Assembly: GCA_019420065.1 (NCBI GenBank)
Contig: JAHZHX010000013.1
Coordinates: 18,795 to 38,564 of the forward strand
Length of the DNA: 19,770 nucleotides
Direction of reading: 5' to 3'
Source: Clostridiales bacterium
GTDB taxonomy: Bacteria > Bacillota > Clostridia > Christensenellales > Aristaeellaceae
Shown: positions 12,341 to 19,770 of the stretch, piece by piece
Layout: each line of letters begins with the position of its first letter
Position numbering within the stretch: position 1 is the first letter of the stretch
Made by a program: the position numbers and the translations under genes
The notes under the pieces: generated by a model
Told to the model about the DNA's origin: nothing
Seen by the model: only the letters and a program-made list of their open reading frames with translations
Databases searched by the model: none

Positions 12341-14179
12341 TTATTTGCTTTCCATCGCCGTATTGCCCGCAATGCGGCCAAACACATAGATGTCGGCAAT
12401 GGCATTGCCGCCGATGCGGTTGCTGCCATGAATGCCGCCGGTCACCTCGCCCGCCGCCAGCAGGCCGCTGATGGGTTCGCCATTGGTATCCAGTACGCGC
12501 GCGGAAGTGTCAATACGCACGCCGCCCATGGTGTGATGTACGGTCGGAGCCAAAGGAACCAGCGCGAAGGGGCCGTTCTCCAGCTTGCGGCCCAGCACCG
12601 TCTTGCCGCATTCGGTGTCCTTGCCGGAATCAACCATCGCGTTGTAGGCCGCCACAGTCGCTTTGAGCTGCTCGGCGTCCACGCCCGCGGCCTGCGCTAC
12701 CTCTTCAATCGTCTGTCCGACGAAGGCGTCGCCCGTAGCAACGCGCTTCATCAGGCTTTCGCTCTCGGCCTTATCATAGAAAGAGAAGCAAATGCCGTCG
12801 GTCTGCTCCAGGATTGCGTTCGCAATGGTATCGCGGCGTTCCTGCTCGCTGACAAAGCGCTTGCCCTCGCGATTGACAAAGATCGGGTCCGTTACGCCGC
12901 CGTAGTTGCTCTGCAAAGCGCCGGTCTTCGGAGCGCCCAAAGGATGGATCTGAATATATTCCATGCCTGTCAGCGCCGCGCCCGCCTGCTGCGCCAGCAC
13001 CAGGCCGTCGCCCGTGGACGTCGCCGCGCAGGAAGTAATATCCACCGCCACATGATGCAGCTCCTGCACCATTTCCGCCTTGGCGGAATAGCCGCCGGTC
13101 GCCAGGATTACAGCCTTGGCGCCATACACCTCATAAGTGTTTCCATCCTCGCTGTTGAACGCGCGCACGCCTACCACGCGGTCGTTTTCCACGATCAGCT
13201 CTTCCGCTTTGGTGTTGAGCAGCAGCTGGCACTTGCCGGTCTTCTTCAGCGCCGCAGTCATGGTATCCACCAGGTTCTTCTTCGCACCGCCCACAGGATT
13301 CAGGCTGCGCTGCCACAGACCGCCGATCGTGAGGAACACATTATCGCCCCAGGTGCAGCCGTACTCCTCCAGCCATACACGCGCGTTGGCAGCGTTCTGC
13401 GTCATCACCTCAATCAGCGCCAGGTCGCCCACGCGGTCGCCGCCCTCATAGGTTTGCATCGCGTGCAGCTCGGGGCTGTCAAACAGGTACTTGTCGCCGC
13501 GCGCCTTATAGGCTTCATACTGCTTGCGCACCACGTCCATCAGCAGCTTGTGTTCGGCATTGGCAGGCTCGGCATTCACATAGCTGAGCACCTCTTCCTC
13601 GGAAAACACCATTTCAAAATTCTGCTGACGCGGCAGATCGGCCGCGTTGAGCGTACCGCCCGCGCGAGCGGTATTGCCGCCGGCCGCAGAGGATTTTTCA
13701 AGAATAATCACATTGCCGTCCTGCTCGCACACCGTCAGCGCAGCGGAAAGCCCGGCGCCGCCCGCACCGATAACCACAACGTCGGTGCTGAGCACGATCG
13801 TTTCGCCGCCGACGGGCTTCGCTTTTTCCACATGCGCCAGATCGTCATTGGTTATGCCGGCGCCAGCCAAAGCAGCGGCCGCCGCTTCCAGCACTGCCTT
13901 GGAGGTAAAGGTCGCGGACGAAACAACGTCCACATCGATATTGTTCTGCGCAACGATCTCAGTTTGCAGCGTCTTGATCGCCTCGCCGCCAATGGAAGGC
14001 GTTTCATCCGCGCCCACAATCTCCGCCGCGGCAATCGCGCCGCCGGAGATCGTCAGCGTGACCGTCACGTCTCCGGCAAAGCCCTTGGCCGTTCCGCTGA
14101 ACGTGCCGTCCTGCGCCAGCGCCGCCGTGCAGCAGCACAGAAGTGCCAGGCACAGCATAAGTGCCAGAATCCTTTTCAT
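12341..14179 (-). CDS. Secreted FMN-binding / FAD-dependent reductase (fumarate/urocanate reductase type)
   Basis: This is an exported flavoprotein of the soluble fumarate reductase family. The 612-residue protein has a Sec signal peptide (KRILALMLCLALL, likely cleavage after ALA at residue 22), an FMN-binding domain at about 25-105, and an FAD-binding reductase domain from about 132 with the dinucleotide motif GAGGAG (138-143) and EKSSAAGGNT. Residues expected at the active site are present: His412 in IQIHPLG, the NREGKRFVSE segment, His548-His549 in HHTMGG and Arg588 in HGSNRIGGNA. The FMN domain has D84-VVSSAT90, close to the DxxSGA[ST] motif that ApbE modifies; Ser88 replaces the usual Gly, and Thr90 would carry FMN. 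The physiological acceptor cannot be read from sequence. It is divergent from a LacI-type gene that shares its operator. Confidence 0.88.
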   Translation of the reverse strand: MKRILALMLCLALLCCCTAALAQDGTFSGTAKGFAGDVTVTLTISGGAIAAAEIVGADETPSIGGEAIKTLQTEIVAQNNIDVDVVSSATFTSKAVLEAAAAALAGAGITNDDLAHVEKAKPVGGETIVLSTDVVVIGAGGAGLSAALTVCEQDGNVIILEKSSAAGGNTARAGGTLNAADLPRQQNFEMVFSEEEVLSYVNAEPANAEHKLLMDVVRKQYEAYKARGDKYLFDSPELHAMQTYEGGDRVGDLALIEVMTQNAANARVWLEEYGCTWGDNVFLTIGGLWQRSLNPVGGAKKNLVDTMTAALKKTGKCQLLLNTKAEELIVENDRVVGVRAFNSEDGNTYEVYGAKAVILATGGYSAKAEMVQELHHVAVDITSCAATSTGDGLVLAQQAGAALTGMEYIQIHPLGAPKTGALQSNYGGVTDPIFVNREGKRFVSEQERRDTIANAILEQTDGICFSFYDKAESESLMKRVATGDAFVGQTIEEVAQAAGVDAEQLKATVAAYNAMVDSGKDTECGKTVLGRKLENGPFALVPLAPTVHHTMGGVRIDTSARVLDTNGEPISGLLAAGEVTGGIHGSNRIGGNAIADIYVFGRIAGNTAMESK

Positions 14180-14248
14180 ATTCTACTTCTTCCTTGGAAA
14201 TATTCCCGATTTCGTGTTTATTAAACATTTGCAAAATCGTTTACTAAA

Positions 14249-14276
14249 AGTATAGACAAGTGTGCCCACTTGTCAA
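14249..14276 (-). promoter_or_regulatory. Promoter of the secreted reductase gene
   Basis: On the minus strand TTGACA (14271-14276), a 16-bp spacer and TATACT (14249-14254). The spacer is exactly the palindrome described as the shared operator. A further palindrome, GTTTA-T-TAAAC, lies downstream in the leader at 14216-14226. Confidence 0.75.
14255..14274. promoter_or_regulatory. Palindromic operator shared by the reductase and LacI-type genes
   Basis: GACAAGTG (14255-14262) and CACTTGTC (14267-14274) form a 20-bp near-perfect palindrome (9 of 10 symmetric positions) with a central GC, the geometry expected for a LacI-family dimer. It covers the whole spacer of the reductase promoter and touches both divergent -35 boxes. 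Confidence 0.7.
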
Positions 14277-14298
14277 CATCCATCAGGCATGATATACT
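14270..14298 (+). promoter_or_regulatory. Promoter of the LacI-family regulator gene
   Basis: TTGTCA (14270-14275), a 17-bp spacer and TATACT (14293-14298) preceded by TGA, an extended -10. Its -35 overlaps the reductase -35 on the other strand by five bases, so the two promoters probably cannot be occupied at once. Confidence 0.75.
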
Positions 14299-14330
14299 TT
14301 TTTTATATTTTTCTGCCGAGGTGAAAGCGC

Positions 14331-15374
14331 ATGGCAACCATTCGGGACATTGCCCGTCAGGCTCAGGTATCGCCCGCGACGGTATCGCAGATTCTCAACG
14401 GCAATGGCCATTTTTCCGCCGATACCCGCGAGCGCGTGCTGACGCTGGCCCAGGAGCTTGGCTACCGCCCCAACGCGCTTACGCGTTCCATCCGCTCCAG
14501 GCGCACCGGGATCGTCGGCGTCGCGCTGCCAAGCTGCGCCATTCCCGCTTATTCGCTGGCGCTGAACGGTATTGTCCATGGCTGCGAAGCGGCCGGGCTG
14601 CACGCGCTGCTTTCCGCCCCCTATCTCACGCACGAGCAGGAGCAGCACGCGCTGCAGCACATCAGTCAAATGCCGTTGGATGCGCTGATCTATCTGCCTC
14701 TGGACGCATCGCGCATCACCGCCGAACTGCATCCTTTCAGCAATCTTCCGCTAATATGCATTTACCGCCGCAGCACCGGCAACAGCTATCCCTGCGTCTA
14801 TGCCGATGCTTACCGCGCCGGTTATTTGACCACCGCATATTTTCTTCAAAAAGGGCGCCGCCACATTGCCTTTATGGCCGGCTTTTTTCTGCCTGACTCA
14901 ATCGGCGGCATTAACGGCTTCAAAGCGCTGGCCTCCTCGCAGCAGGCGGGCGCCTATACAACGGTTGACCGCTACCGGGGACATCTGCACGCGCTGGAAG
15001 AATACCATGTGAACCCCGAAAGCTGCCCGCTTGTCATCTGTCATTTCAATCCCGACAAATTGATGGACGCGCTGGACAGCCTGCTGCGTTCTCATCCGGA
15101 AACGGATGCGATCATCGTGCCCAACGACATGTGCGCCATGACCGCCGTAAAATGCCTGCGTGCTCGGGGCGTGGATTGTCTCCACCATCTGCCGATAGCG
15201 GGCTTTGACTGCCTTGCCGCCAGCGCGCACGCGGCCGCGCCTTTTCTCACGGTGGACGTTCGCATGCACGAACTGGGTCTGGAAGCCGCTCGGCTGACAG
15301 TCTCTGCCATGGCGGGAAACAATATTCCCAATTCTGTCTGTATGCCCGTTTCGTTGGTCACAAACGGGCTGTAA
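14331..15374 (+). CDS. LacI-family transcriptional regulator
   Basis: The 347-residue protein opens with the LacI helix-turn-helix and hinge (ATIRDIARQAQVSPATVSQILN, then ADTRERVLTLAQELGYRPNALTRSIR, residues 2-55). A periplasmic-binding-protein-like effector and dimerisation domain follows from about residue 60 to the end. Length is typical of the family. The ATG at 14331 has GAGGTGAAAG upstream. The gene is divergent from the secreted reductase, with which it shares the palindromic operator, so autoregulation and control of the reductase are likely. The effector is unknown; because LacI-family effectors are often sugars or nucleosides, pairing with a reductase is notable. uvrC starts 16 bp downstream without a terminator, so it probably shares the transcript. 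Confidence 0.92.
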   Translation: MATIRDIARQAQVSPATVSQILNGNGHFSADTRERVLTLAQELGYRPNALTRSIRSRRTGIVGVALPSCAIPAYSLALNGIVHGCEAAGLHALLSAPYLTHEQEQHALQHISQMPLDALIYLPLDASRITAELHPFSNLPLICIYRRSTGNSYPCVYADAYRAGYLTTAYFLQKGRRHIAFMAGFFLPDSIGGINGFKALASSQQAGAYTTVDRYRGHLHALEEYHVNPESCPLVICHFNPDKLMDALDSLLRSHPETDAIIVPNDMCAMTAVKCLRARGVDCLHHLPIAGFDCLAASAHAAAPFLTVDVRMHELGLEAARLTVSAMAGNNIPNSVCMPVSLVTNGL

Positions 15375-15390
15375 GCAAGGACGGCGCATC

Positions 15391-17232
15391 ATGATTAATC
15401 AAACGCTCAAAACCAAGCTCAGCCTCCTGCCCGATTCGCCCGGCTGCTATCTGATGAAGCACGAGGGCGAAATCATCTATGTCGGCAAGGCGGTCAACCT
15501 GAAAAACCGCGTGCGCAGCTATTTTCATACCCGGGAGCACACGCCCAAGGTCGCGGCCATGGTGGCGCAGGTGGATGATTTTGACATCCTTTTGTGCAAT
15601 ACCAACCTGGAAGCGCTGGCGCTGGAATGCAATCTCATCAAGCTGCACAAGCCGCATTACAACATCCTTCTCAAGGACGACAAGCACTATCCCTATGTGC
15701 GCATTGACAAAAACGAGCCTTTTCCGCGCGTGACCATTGCCCGCCGCATGCAGAAGGACGGCGCGCAGTATTTTGGCCCCTATATTGGCGCTTCCGCCGT
15801 GCGCGACGCGCTGGCGGTGGTGCGCAAGGCCTTTCCCCTGCGCTCCTGCGACAAGAAGCTGCCCCTCAGCCGTCCGGCGCGCCCGTGCGTGAATTACGAA
15901 ATCGGCCGCTGCCTGGCTCCCTGCGCCGGGAAATGCACGCAGGAGGAATATATGCGCATGATCGACGGCGTGATTTCCTTTTTGAACGGCAACATGCGCG
16001 GCCTGACCGAGCGCCTGCAAAAGGAAATGGAGGAGGCCTCCGCCGCCTGGAACTTTGAGCTGGCGGCGCAAAAGCGCGACGCGCTGCGCGACATGGAAGG
16101 ACTGATGGAGCGTCAGCGCGCCATCCAGACCAACGACGCGCAGCAGGACGTGATCGGCCTGGCGCAGGACGGGCTGGACGCCATGGCGCAGGTGCTTATC
16201 ATCCGCGGCGGCCGCATCATCGGCGGCGAGAGCTTCGCCCTGCCGGGCGAGGGCAACGAGCCGACGGACGCGGTGCTGACCGAGTTTGTTCTGCGCTATT
16301 ATGCCGACCGCCAGCCCCCGCGCGAAATTCTTTCCCCCCGGCTGGAGGAGCCTGATGTCATGGAGCAGCTCCTGCGCGAAAAGCGCGGCGCGGCGGTCAG
16401 CGTGCTCATTCCCCAGCGCGGCGAAAAGCGCGCCCTGGTGCTCATGGCCGAGCGCAACGCCGCCGACGCCCTGGAAAAGCGCAACGCCCGCCAGCAGATT
16501 CAGGAGGAGCGCACCGTAGGCGCGTGCCGGGCGCTGGGAGAAGCCATCGGCATGCAGGGCTATCCCCGCCGCATCGAAGGCTTTGATATCTCCAACACCC
16601 AGGGCGTGCTGTCGGTGGCCTCCATGGTCGTGTTCATCGACGGCGAGGCCGCGCCCCGCGAATACCGCCATTACCGCATCAAAACGGTGGAGGGCGCAAA
16701 CGACTTTGCCTCCATGAACGAGGTGCTGCACCGCCGCTTTGCCCGCACGCTGCGCGAGGAGGAAAGCGAACGCTGGGTCATGCCCGATCTGGTGCTCATC
16801 GACGGCGGCCCCGAGCAGCTGCGCTTTGCCCGGGAAGCCATGCTGGAGCTGGGCGTAAGCGTGCCCATGTTCGGCCTGGCCAAAAAGCTGGAGGAAATCT
16901 GGCTGCCGGATCGCGACACGCCCATTCTCCTGGATCACCATACCCCCGCCCTGCACCTGATCCAGCGCATCCGTGACGAGGCGCACCGCTTTGCCATCAC
17001 CTATCACCGCTCGCTGCGCGGCAAAGCTGCCGTGCATTCCTCGCTTGAGGATATTCCCGGCATCGGCCCGACCCGCCGCCGCGCCCTTTTGCAGCATTTC
17101 GGCTCCATCAAAAAAATGCGCGAGGCGGAGGAAGACAGCTTTCTGGCCGTCAAGGGCATGACCCGGCCCGCCGCCGCCGCGCTCTACCGCGCGCTGCACC
17201 CCGCGATCGAGGAAAATGACGCAGAATTGTAA
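15391..17232 (+). CDS. uvrC: UvrC, excinuclease ABC subunit C
   Basis: UvrC makes the dual incision in nucleotide excision repair after UvrAB recognises damage. The 613-residue protein has, in order, the GIY-YIG nuclease (GCYLMKHEGEIIYVGKA, from residue 18), a cysteine cluster (RSCDKK...RPCVNYEIGRCLAPCAGKC), the UvrB-binding UVR motif near 209-244 (FELAAQKRD), the RNase H-like endonuclease domain with Asp399 (GFDISN), Asp471 (LIDGG) and His532 (DEAHRF), and C-terminal helix-hairpin-helix repeats (DIPGIGPTRRRALLQHFGS). Length is normal. The start follows AAGGACGG. It lies 16 bp after the LacI-type gene and probably shares its transcript, with no obvious functional link. No terminator is visible before the next promoter. 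Confidence 0.97.
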   Translation: MINQTLKTKLSLLPDSPGCYLMKHEGEIIYVGKAVNLKNRVRSYFHTREHTPKVAAMVAQVDDFDILLCNTNLEALALECNLIKLHKPHYNILLKDDKHYPYVRIDKNEPFPRVTIARRMQKDGAQYFGPYIGASAVRDALAVVRKAFPLRSCDKKLPLSRPARPCVNYEIGRCLAPCAGKCTQEEYMRMIDGVISFLNGNMRGLTERLQKEMEEASAAWNFELAAQKRDALRDMEGLMERQRAIQTNDAQQDVIGLAQDGLDAMAQVLIIRGGRIIGGESFALPGEGNEPTDAVLTEFVLRYYADRQPPREILSPRLEEPDVMEQLLREKRGAAVSVLIPQRGEKRALVLMAERNAADALEKRNARQQIQEERTVGACRALGEAIGMQGYPRRIEGFDISNTQGVLSVASMVVFIDGEAAPREYRHYRIKTVEGANDFASMNEVLHRRFARTLREEESERWVMPDLVLIDGGPEQLRFAREAMLELGVSVPMFGLAKKLEEIWLPDRDTPILLDHHTPALHLIQRIRDEAHRFAITYHRSLRGKAAVHSSLEDIPGIGPTRRRALLQHFGSIKKMREAEEDSFLAVKGMTRPAAAALYRALHPAIEENDAEL

Positions 17233-17239
17233 ATATTGC

Positions 17240-17268
17240 TTGACGAATCGTTGCAAATTTGTTACAAT
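17240..17268 (+). promoter_or_regulatory. Promoter of the lipoprotein gene
   Basis: TTGACG (17240-17245), a 17-bp spacer and TACAAT (17263-17268), beginning 8 bp after the uvrC stop. Predicted leader is about 58 nt. Confidence 0.75.
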
Positions 17269-17332
17269 TATATCAAGCCCGCTCCGCGTGGCTTTCCATG
17301 TATGATCCATCCCGACGGAGGTGTTCTGTTTC

Positions 17333-18124
17333 ATGAAAAAGCATCTGCTGCTGACCATGCTGCTGCTGTGCGCAGTATTGCTGTGCGCCTGTTCCGCGCC
17401 CAACGACGATACCAACGGCGACCTGCCGGGGGGGCAGGGGCAGCACTCCCCAATGGATTCCGACGCGCCTACGCCGGAGATTGTCGTCCCCGGTCTGCCG
17501 GAGGGATACGATCCCGCCTCCGAGGAGGATAACGGGATGTTCAATGCCAACGCCGCTTACGACGCATACGGCAATATGATCTATGCCGGCGCCACGCCCA
17601 TTCCCATCGATCCCATCGATATGCCCACGCCCACCGCGCGTCCCGACCTGACCTTTAATTACGGCGAGTACACGGCCTCCAAACTGGGCCTCAAGTTCAA
17701 GTCCGCCGTAGGGTATACCATCAACGACAATGCCAACAATATCTATATCCTGACCGAACCCGACGCGGCCGTAAAGGACAACCATGCCTGCGTAATCACG
17801 CTGGAAATCTCCTCGATCACCACCAGCTATACCGCCAAGGATATCCGGACCGATCTGGCCAGCTACCTGGAAGCCGAAGGCTCGCAGTACACCAAATGGC
17901 AGACCTGGACAGCCGCCAGCAAAACGCTGATGAAGGGCGAGGGCTACTACAATAACTACCGCGGCGAGCTGGCGGACGGCACGATCGTGCGCGGCCGCGT
18001 GCATATGGCCAAGATCAGCGACAATCAGCTGCTCACGCTGCATATCTCCGCCCCCGGCTGGTACAATTCCAGCTACATGAAGATCTATGACGCGATCCGC
18101 GATTCCATCAGTCCCCTTCAGTAA
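17333..18124 (+). CDS. Putative lipoprotein of unknown function
   Basis: I do not recognise this 263-residue protein's family. It begins KKHLLLTMLLLCAVLLCAC: a basic start, a hydrophobic stretch and the lipobox-like L17-C18-A19-C20, so lipid attachment at Cys20 is likely (Cys at -2 is atypical). Residues about 21-105 are low-complexity and rich in Pro, Asp, Gly and Thr (ending MPTPTARPDL), probably a disordered wall-spanning linker. The folded part, about 106-263, starts FNYGEYTASKLGLKFKSAVGY and looks like a mixed alpha/beta domain, with a C-terminal YMKIYDAIRDSISPLQ helix. The ATG at 17333 is preferred over an in-frame GTG 12 bases earlier because GGAGGTG lies 10 bases before the ATG and overlaps that GTG. 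The L,D-transpeptidase gene that follows suggests a cell-envelope role. Confidence 0.8.
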   Translation: MKKHLLLTMLLLCAVLLCACSAPNDDTNGDLPGGQGQHSPMDSDAPTPEIVVPGLPEGYDPASEEDNGMFNANAAYDAYGNMIYAGATPIPIDPIDMPTPTARPDLTFNYGEYTASKLGLKFKSAVGYTINDNANNIYILTEPDAAVKDNHACVITLEISSITTSYTAKDIRTDLASYLEAEGSQYTKWQTWTAASKTLMKGEGYYNNYRGELADGTIVRGRVHMAKISDNQLLTLHISAPGWYNSSYMKIYDAIRDSISPLQ

Positions 18125-18157
18125 CCTTTATTTGTAAAACATCGCCGCTTTTGTAAC

Positions 18158-18210
18158 AACCTTTCCCCGCCGTATTGACAAAACGCGGGGAAAGGTTTTA
18201 TTATTTTTTT
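18158..18210 (+). terminator. Terminator of the lipoprotein gene
   Basis: A perfect 13-bp stem (AACCTTTCCCCGC at 18158-18170, complement at 18185-18197) with a 14-nt loop, followed by TTATTATTTTTTT. It overlaps the promoter of the next gene. Confidence 0.9.
18175..18204 (+). promoter_or_regulatory. Promoter of the L,D-transpeptidase gene, inside the terminator hairpin
   Basis: A perfect TTGACA (18175-18180) lies in the hairpin loop, the 18-bp spacer is the descending stem, and TATTAT (18199-18204) lies in the T-run. Predicted start is about 18211 and the leader about 45 nt. Confidence 0.6.
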
Positions 18211-18256
18211 GTCAACAAAGCGCCCTTTGCGGCCATAACAAAGGATTTTGATAAAA

Positions 18257-19770
18257 ATGAAAAAAGCCCTGCTCGTCCTGCTGTTCTCTCTGCTTTTCCC
18301 TTGCGCGCTGTGCGAAGAGCCGCCCGCGCTTTCTTTGAGCGCGCCCGACAGCATGCAGCCCTATCGGGAATCGCAGCTTTCCGTGACCGCGCCCGAGGCC
18401 GGAGAGCTGCTGCTTCGCATCTATGACGAATATACCGATTATGAGATCGCGCGCCGGCAGGTCGAGGCAGGGGAAACGCTGCTTGTCTGGGACGGGCTGC
18501 TTGCCAACGGCGAAGCGCCCCGGCGCGGCGACTACACCCTGCAAGCCGTTCTGACAAGCGGGAACAACAGCTATGCCTGCGAGCAGACCACGCGCATCAA
18601 AGCGCCCGCTGCCGCGCTGCAATACTGCATTCCCTCCGCCGATACCGTCTATGCCGGAAGCGACGGCTTTCTGGTCAACTATCTTCTGACCGCCAACGGC
18701 CTGATGCACGTGCAGCTGCGCGCGGCAGACGCGCCCGATACCGTGCTTAGAACCTGGGGCATTGAAATCGAGGATCAGCTGCCCCACATTTTCCGCTGGG
18801 ACGGGCAGATCAATAAACGCAGCGTTGCCGAGGGCGACTACACCCTGACCTTCTCGGTCAAAAACGGCCCGCAGGCGCCTGTCGTGATAGCGGTGCATGT
18901 ATCGCACGACGCGCCGCCCCGCGCGGCGCTCGCCGTCACGCAGGAGGGAGCCTTTCTGCCCCTGGATCCCCATGACGATCAGGCTGTATGGGCGTGCATG
19001 ATGCAGCCCATCGCCGTGGTCAACATCGGCCGTCTGGCGCACCAGAACGTATATGAAGCGCCCGATAAAAAAAGCAGGGTGCTCGGTACGCTGCACGGCC
19101 AGACGCAGGGCGTGATCGTGCTGGACATGGGCGCGGATTTTGTCCGCGTCGGCGCGTGGCGGCATGAGGACGGCGACTATATTGAGGGCTACGTACCCCG
19201 CTCGGTGCTGTTCATGGCTTTCCCCAACGCGCATTACGGCGTGCTGGTGGACAAGACCGCCCAGACGCTGACGGTGTACCGCGACGGTGTGCGGTTGGGC
19301 ACGCTCAGCGTTTCCACCGGCCTGATGGACAAAGAAAAGCTCTTCCGCGAGACCTGCGCCGGCGCCTTTCTCACCAATGACCGCATCATCACCTTTGACA
19401 GCGAGGGCTACTGCTACAACTACGCCATCCGTATCGACGGCGGCAACCTGATCCATTCCCTGGGCTGCAAAAAGCGCGGCTATAAATGGGATTACAGCGA
19501 GCATCTGGCCGACCTGGGGCAGAAGGCCTCGCACGGCTGCATCCGCGTGGATACGCGCGTCAGCGCCGAGGGGATCAACATCTACTGGCTGTGGACGCAC
19601 CTGCCTTATGGCGCCAAGGTGCTGGTGCTCGACGACGCGCCGCAGCGCGAGGCACGCATCGCGGCGCTGTATCCAACGCCCTCCCCCACGCTTGCCCCCA
19701 CCGTTACGCCGCCGCCCACCGAAACCCCCGCGCCCACCGAAACCCCCGTACCTACGGACACGCCCGTCCC
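18257..19770 (+). CDS. Secreted multidomain L,D-transpeptidase (YkuD), 3' end cut by window edge
   Basis: L,D-transpeptidases form 3-3 cross-links in peptidoglycan or attach proteins to it. About 504 codons are visible, read directly from the sequence. In order: a signal peptide (KKALLVLLFSLLFPCALC, cleavage near residue 19); two FlgD-like Ig-type repeats, each with WDG and GDYTL landmarks (about 25-115 and 125-225); an SH3-like domain at about 264-319 (NVYEAPDKKSRVLGTL to EGYVPRSVL); the YkuD catalytic domain at about 327-458 with S425-H-G-C428-I-R, Cys428 being the nucleophile; and a Pro/Thr tail of PTETP-type repeats from about residue 475 to the edge. The start is the ATG after AAAGGA (11-base spacing). 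The tail suggests wall-spanning or a further C-terminal domain beyond the window. Confidence 0.9.
   Translation, partial: MKKALLVLLFSLLFPCALCEEPPALSLSAPDSMQPYRESQLSVTAPEAGELLLRIYDEYTDYEIARRQVEAGETLLVWDGLLANGEAPRRGDYTLQAVLTSGNNSYACEQTTRIKAPAAALQYCIPSADTVYAGSDGFLVNYLLTANGLMHVQLRAADAPDTVLRTWGIEIEDQLPHIFRWDGQINKRSVAEGDYTLTFSVKNGPQAPVVIAVHVSHDAPPRAALAVTQEGAFLPLDPHDDQAVWACMMQPIAVVNIGRLAHQNVYEAPDKKSRVLGTLHGQTQGVIVLDMGADFVRVGAWRHEDGDYIEGYVPRSVLFMAFPNAHYGVLVDKTAQTLTVYRDGVRLGTLSVSTGLMDKEKLFRETCAGAFLTNDRIITFDSEGYCYNYAIRIDGGNLIHSLGCKKRGYKWDYSEHLADLGQKASHGCIRVDTRVSAEGINIYWLWTHLPYGAKVLVLDDAPQREARIAALYPTPSPTLAPTVTPPPTETPAPTETPVPTDTPV
19678..19770 (+). repeat. Pro/Thr-coding tandem repeat in the transpeptidase tail
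   Basis: The DNA unit GCCCACCGAAACCCCCG occurs twice in tandem at about 19715-19750 and degenerates on either side. It encodes successive PTETP/PTDTP units and continues to the window end. Confidence 0.7.

Noticed and set aside
14134..14140. Lipobox at Cys15-Cys17 of the secreted reductase
   Set aside because: Leu or Cys at the -1 position does not fit the usual Gly/Ala/Ser, while ALA before residue 23 is a good signal peptidase I site.
12428..14224. 598-codon open frame antisense to the secreted reductase
   Set aside because: Same kind of composition artefact. The minus-strand protein has a signal peptide and full catalytic motifs.
15358..17550. 730-codon open frame antisense to uvrC
   Set aside because: It mirrors the real gene's codon bias in GC-rich DNA. 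The translation is a low-complexity His/Gln/Ala/Arg-rich mixture without domains, and uvrC on the other strand is unambiguous.
18212..19600. 462-codon open frame antisense to the L,D-transpeptidase gene
   Set aside because: The plus strand encodes SHGCIR and a signal peptide in one continuous frame; the antisense product shows no family features.

Overview
The window reads as chromosomal DNA from a fairly GC-rich member of the Firmicutes/Clostridia, probably a gut-type lineage. The signs are AAGGAGG-type Shine-Dalgarno sites, sigma-A-like TTGACA/TATAAT promoters, single-membrane surface proteins (a lipoprotein and an L,D-transpeptidase with a Pro/Thr tail), a MazF/EndoA toxin and a LanFEG/BcrA-like transporter. 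This placement is inference from gene content. No rRNA, tRNA, CRISPR array, insertion sequence or phage gene was found. Genes pack tightly on both strands, and most transcription-unit ends are marked by intrinsic terminators.

Layout. (1) 1-2555, minus strand: a purB-purA operon for AMP synthesis (purA runs off the left edge), with a near-consensus promoter and a possible attenuator hairpin in the leader. (2) 2675-4294, plus strand: bioY (biotin uptake) coupled to a D-2-hydroxyacid dehydrogenase, divergent from purB across a compact promoter region carrying an 11-bp direct repeat. (3) 4305-4646, minus strand: a mazF-type toxin gene with no visible antitoxin gene, ending on a shared bidirectional terminator. 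(4) 4771-7108, plus strand: a three-gene ABC-2 exporter (one ATPase, two six-helix permeases) resembling lantibiotic-immunity transporters, behind an AT-rich promoter. (5) 7222-9102, plus strand: htpG (Hsp90). (6) 9103-9498: about 400 bp without a gene, full of stem-loops. (7) 9499-14179, minus strand: three separately terminated genes: a secreted PNPOx-like putative flavoprotein, ftsH, and a secreted FMN-binding/FAD reductase of the fumarate/urocanate-reductase type. (8) 14249-17232, plus strand: a LacI-family regulator divergent from the reductase, followed by uvrC. (9) 17240-19770, plus strand: a lipoprotein gene and a large L,D-transpeptidase gene truncated by the right edge.

How the genes fit together. 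Most of the window is housekeeping: purine synthesis, biotin uptake, proteostasis (htpG, ftsH), excision repair and wall cross-linking. The accessory parts are the exported flavoproteins, one of which shares a palindromic operator and overlapping divergent promoters with its LacI-type regulator; the LanFEG-like exporter; and the orphan toxin. The regulatory DNA is the most interesting part: the possible purB attenuator, the purB/bioY repeat, AAACGTTT palindromes next to both proteostasis genes, the reductase/LacI operator, and a promoter embedded inside a terminator hairpin at 18158-18204.
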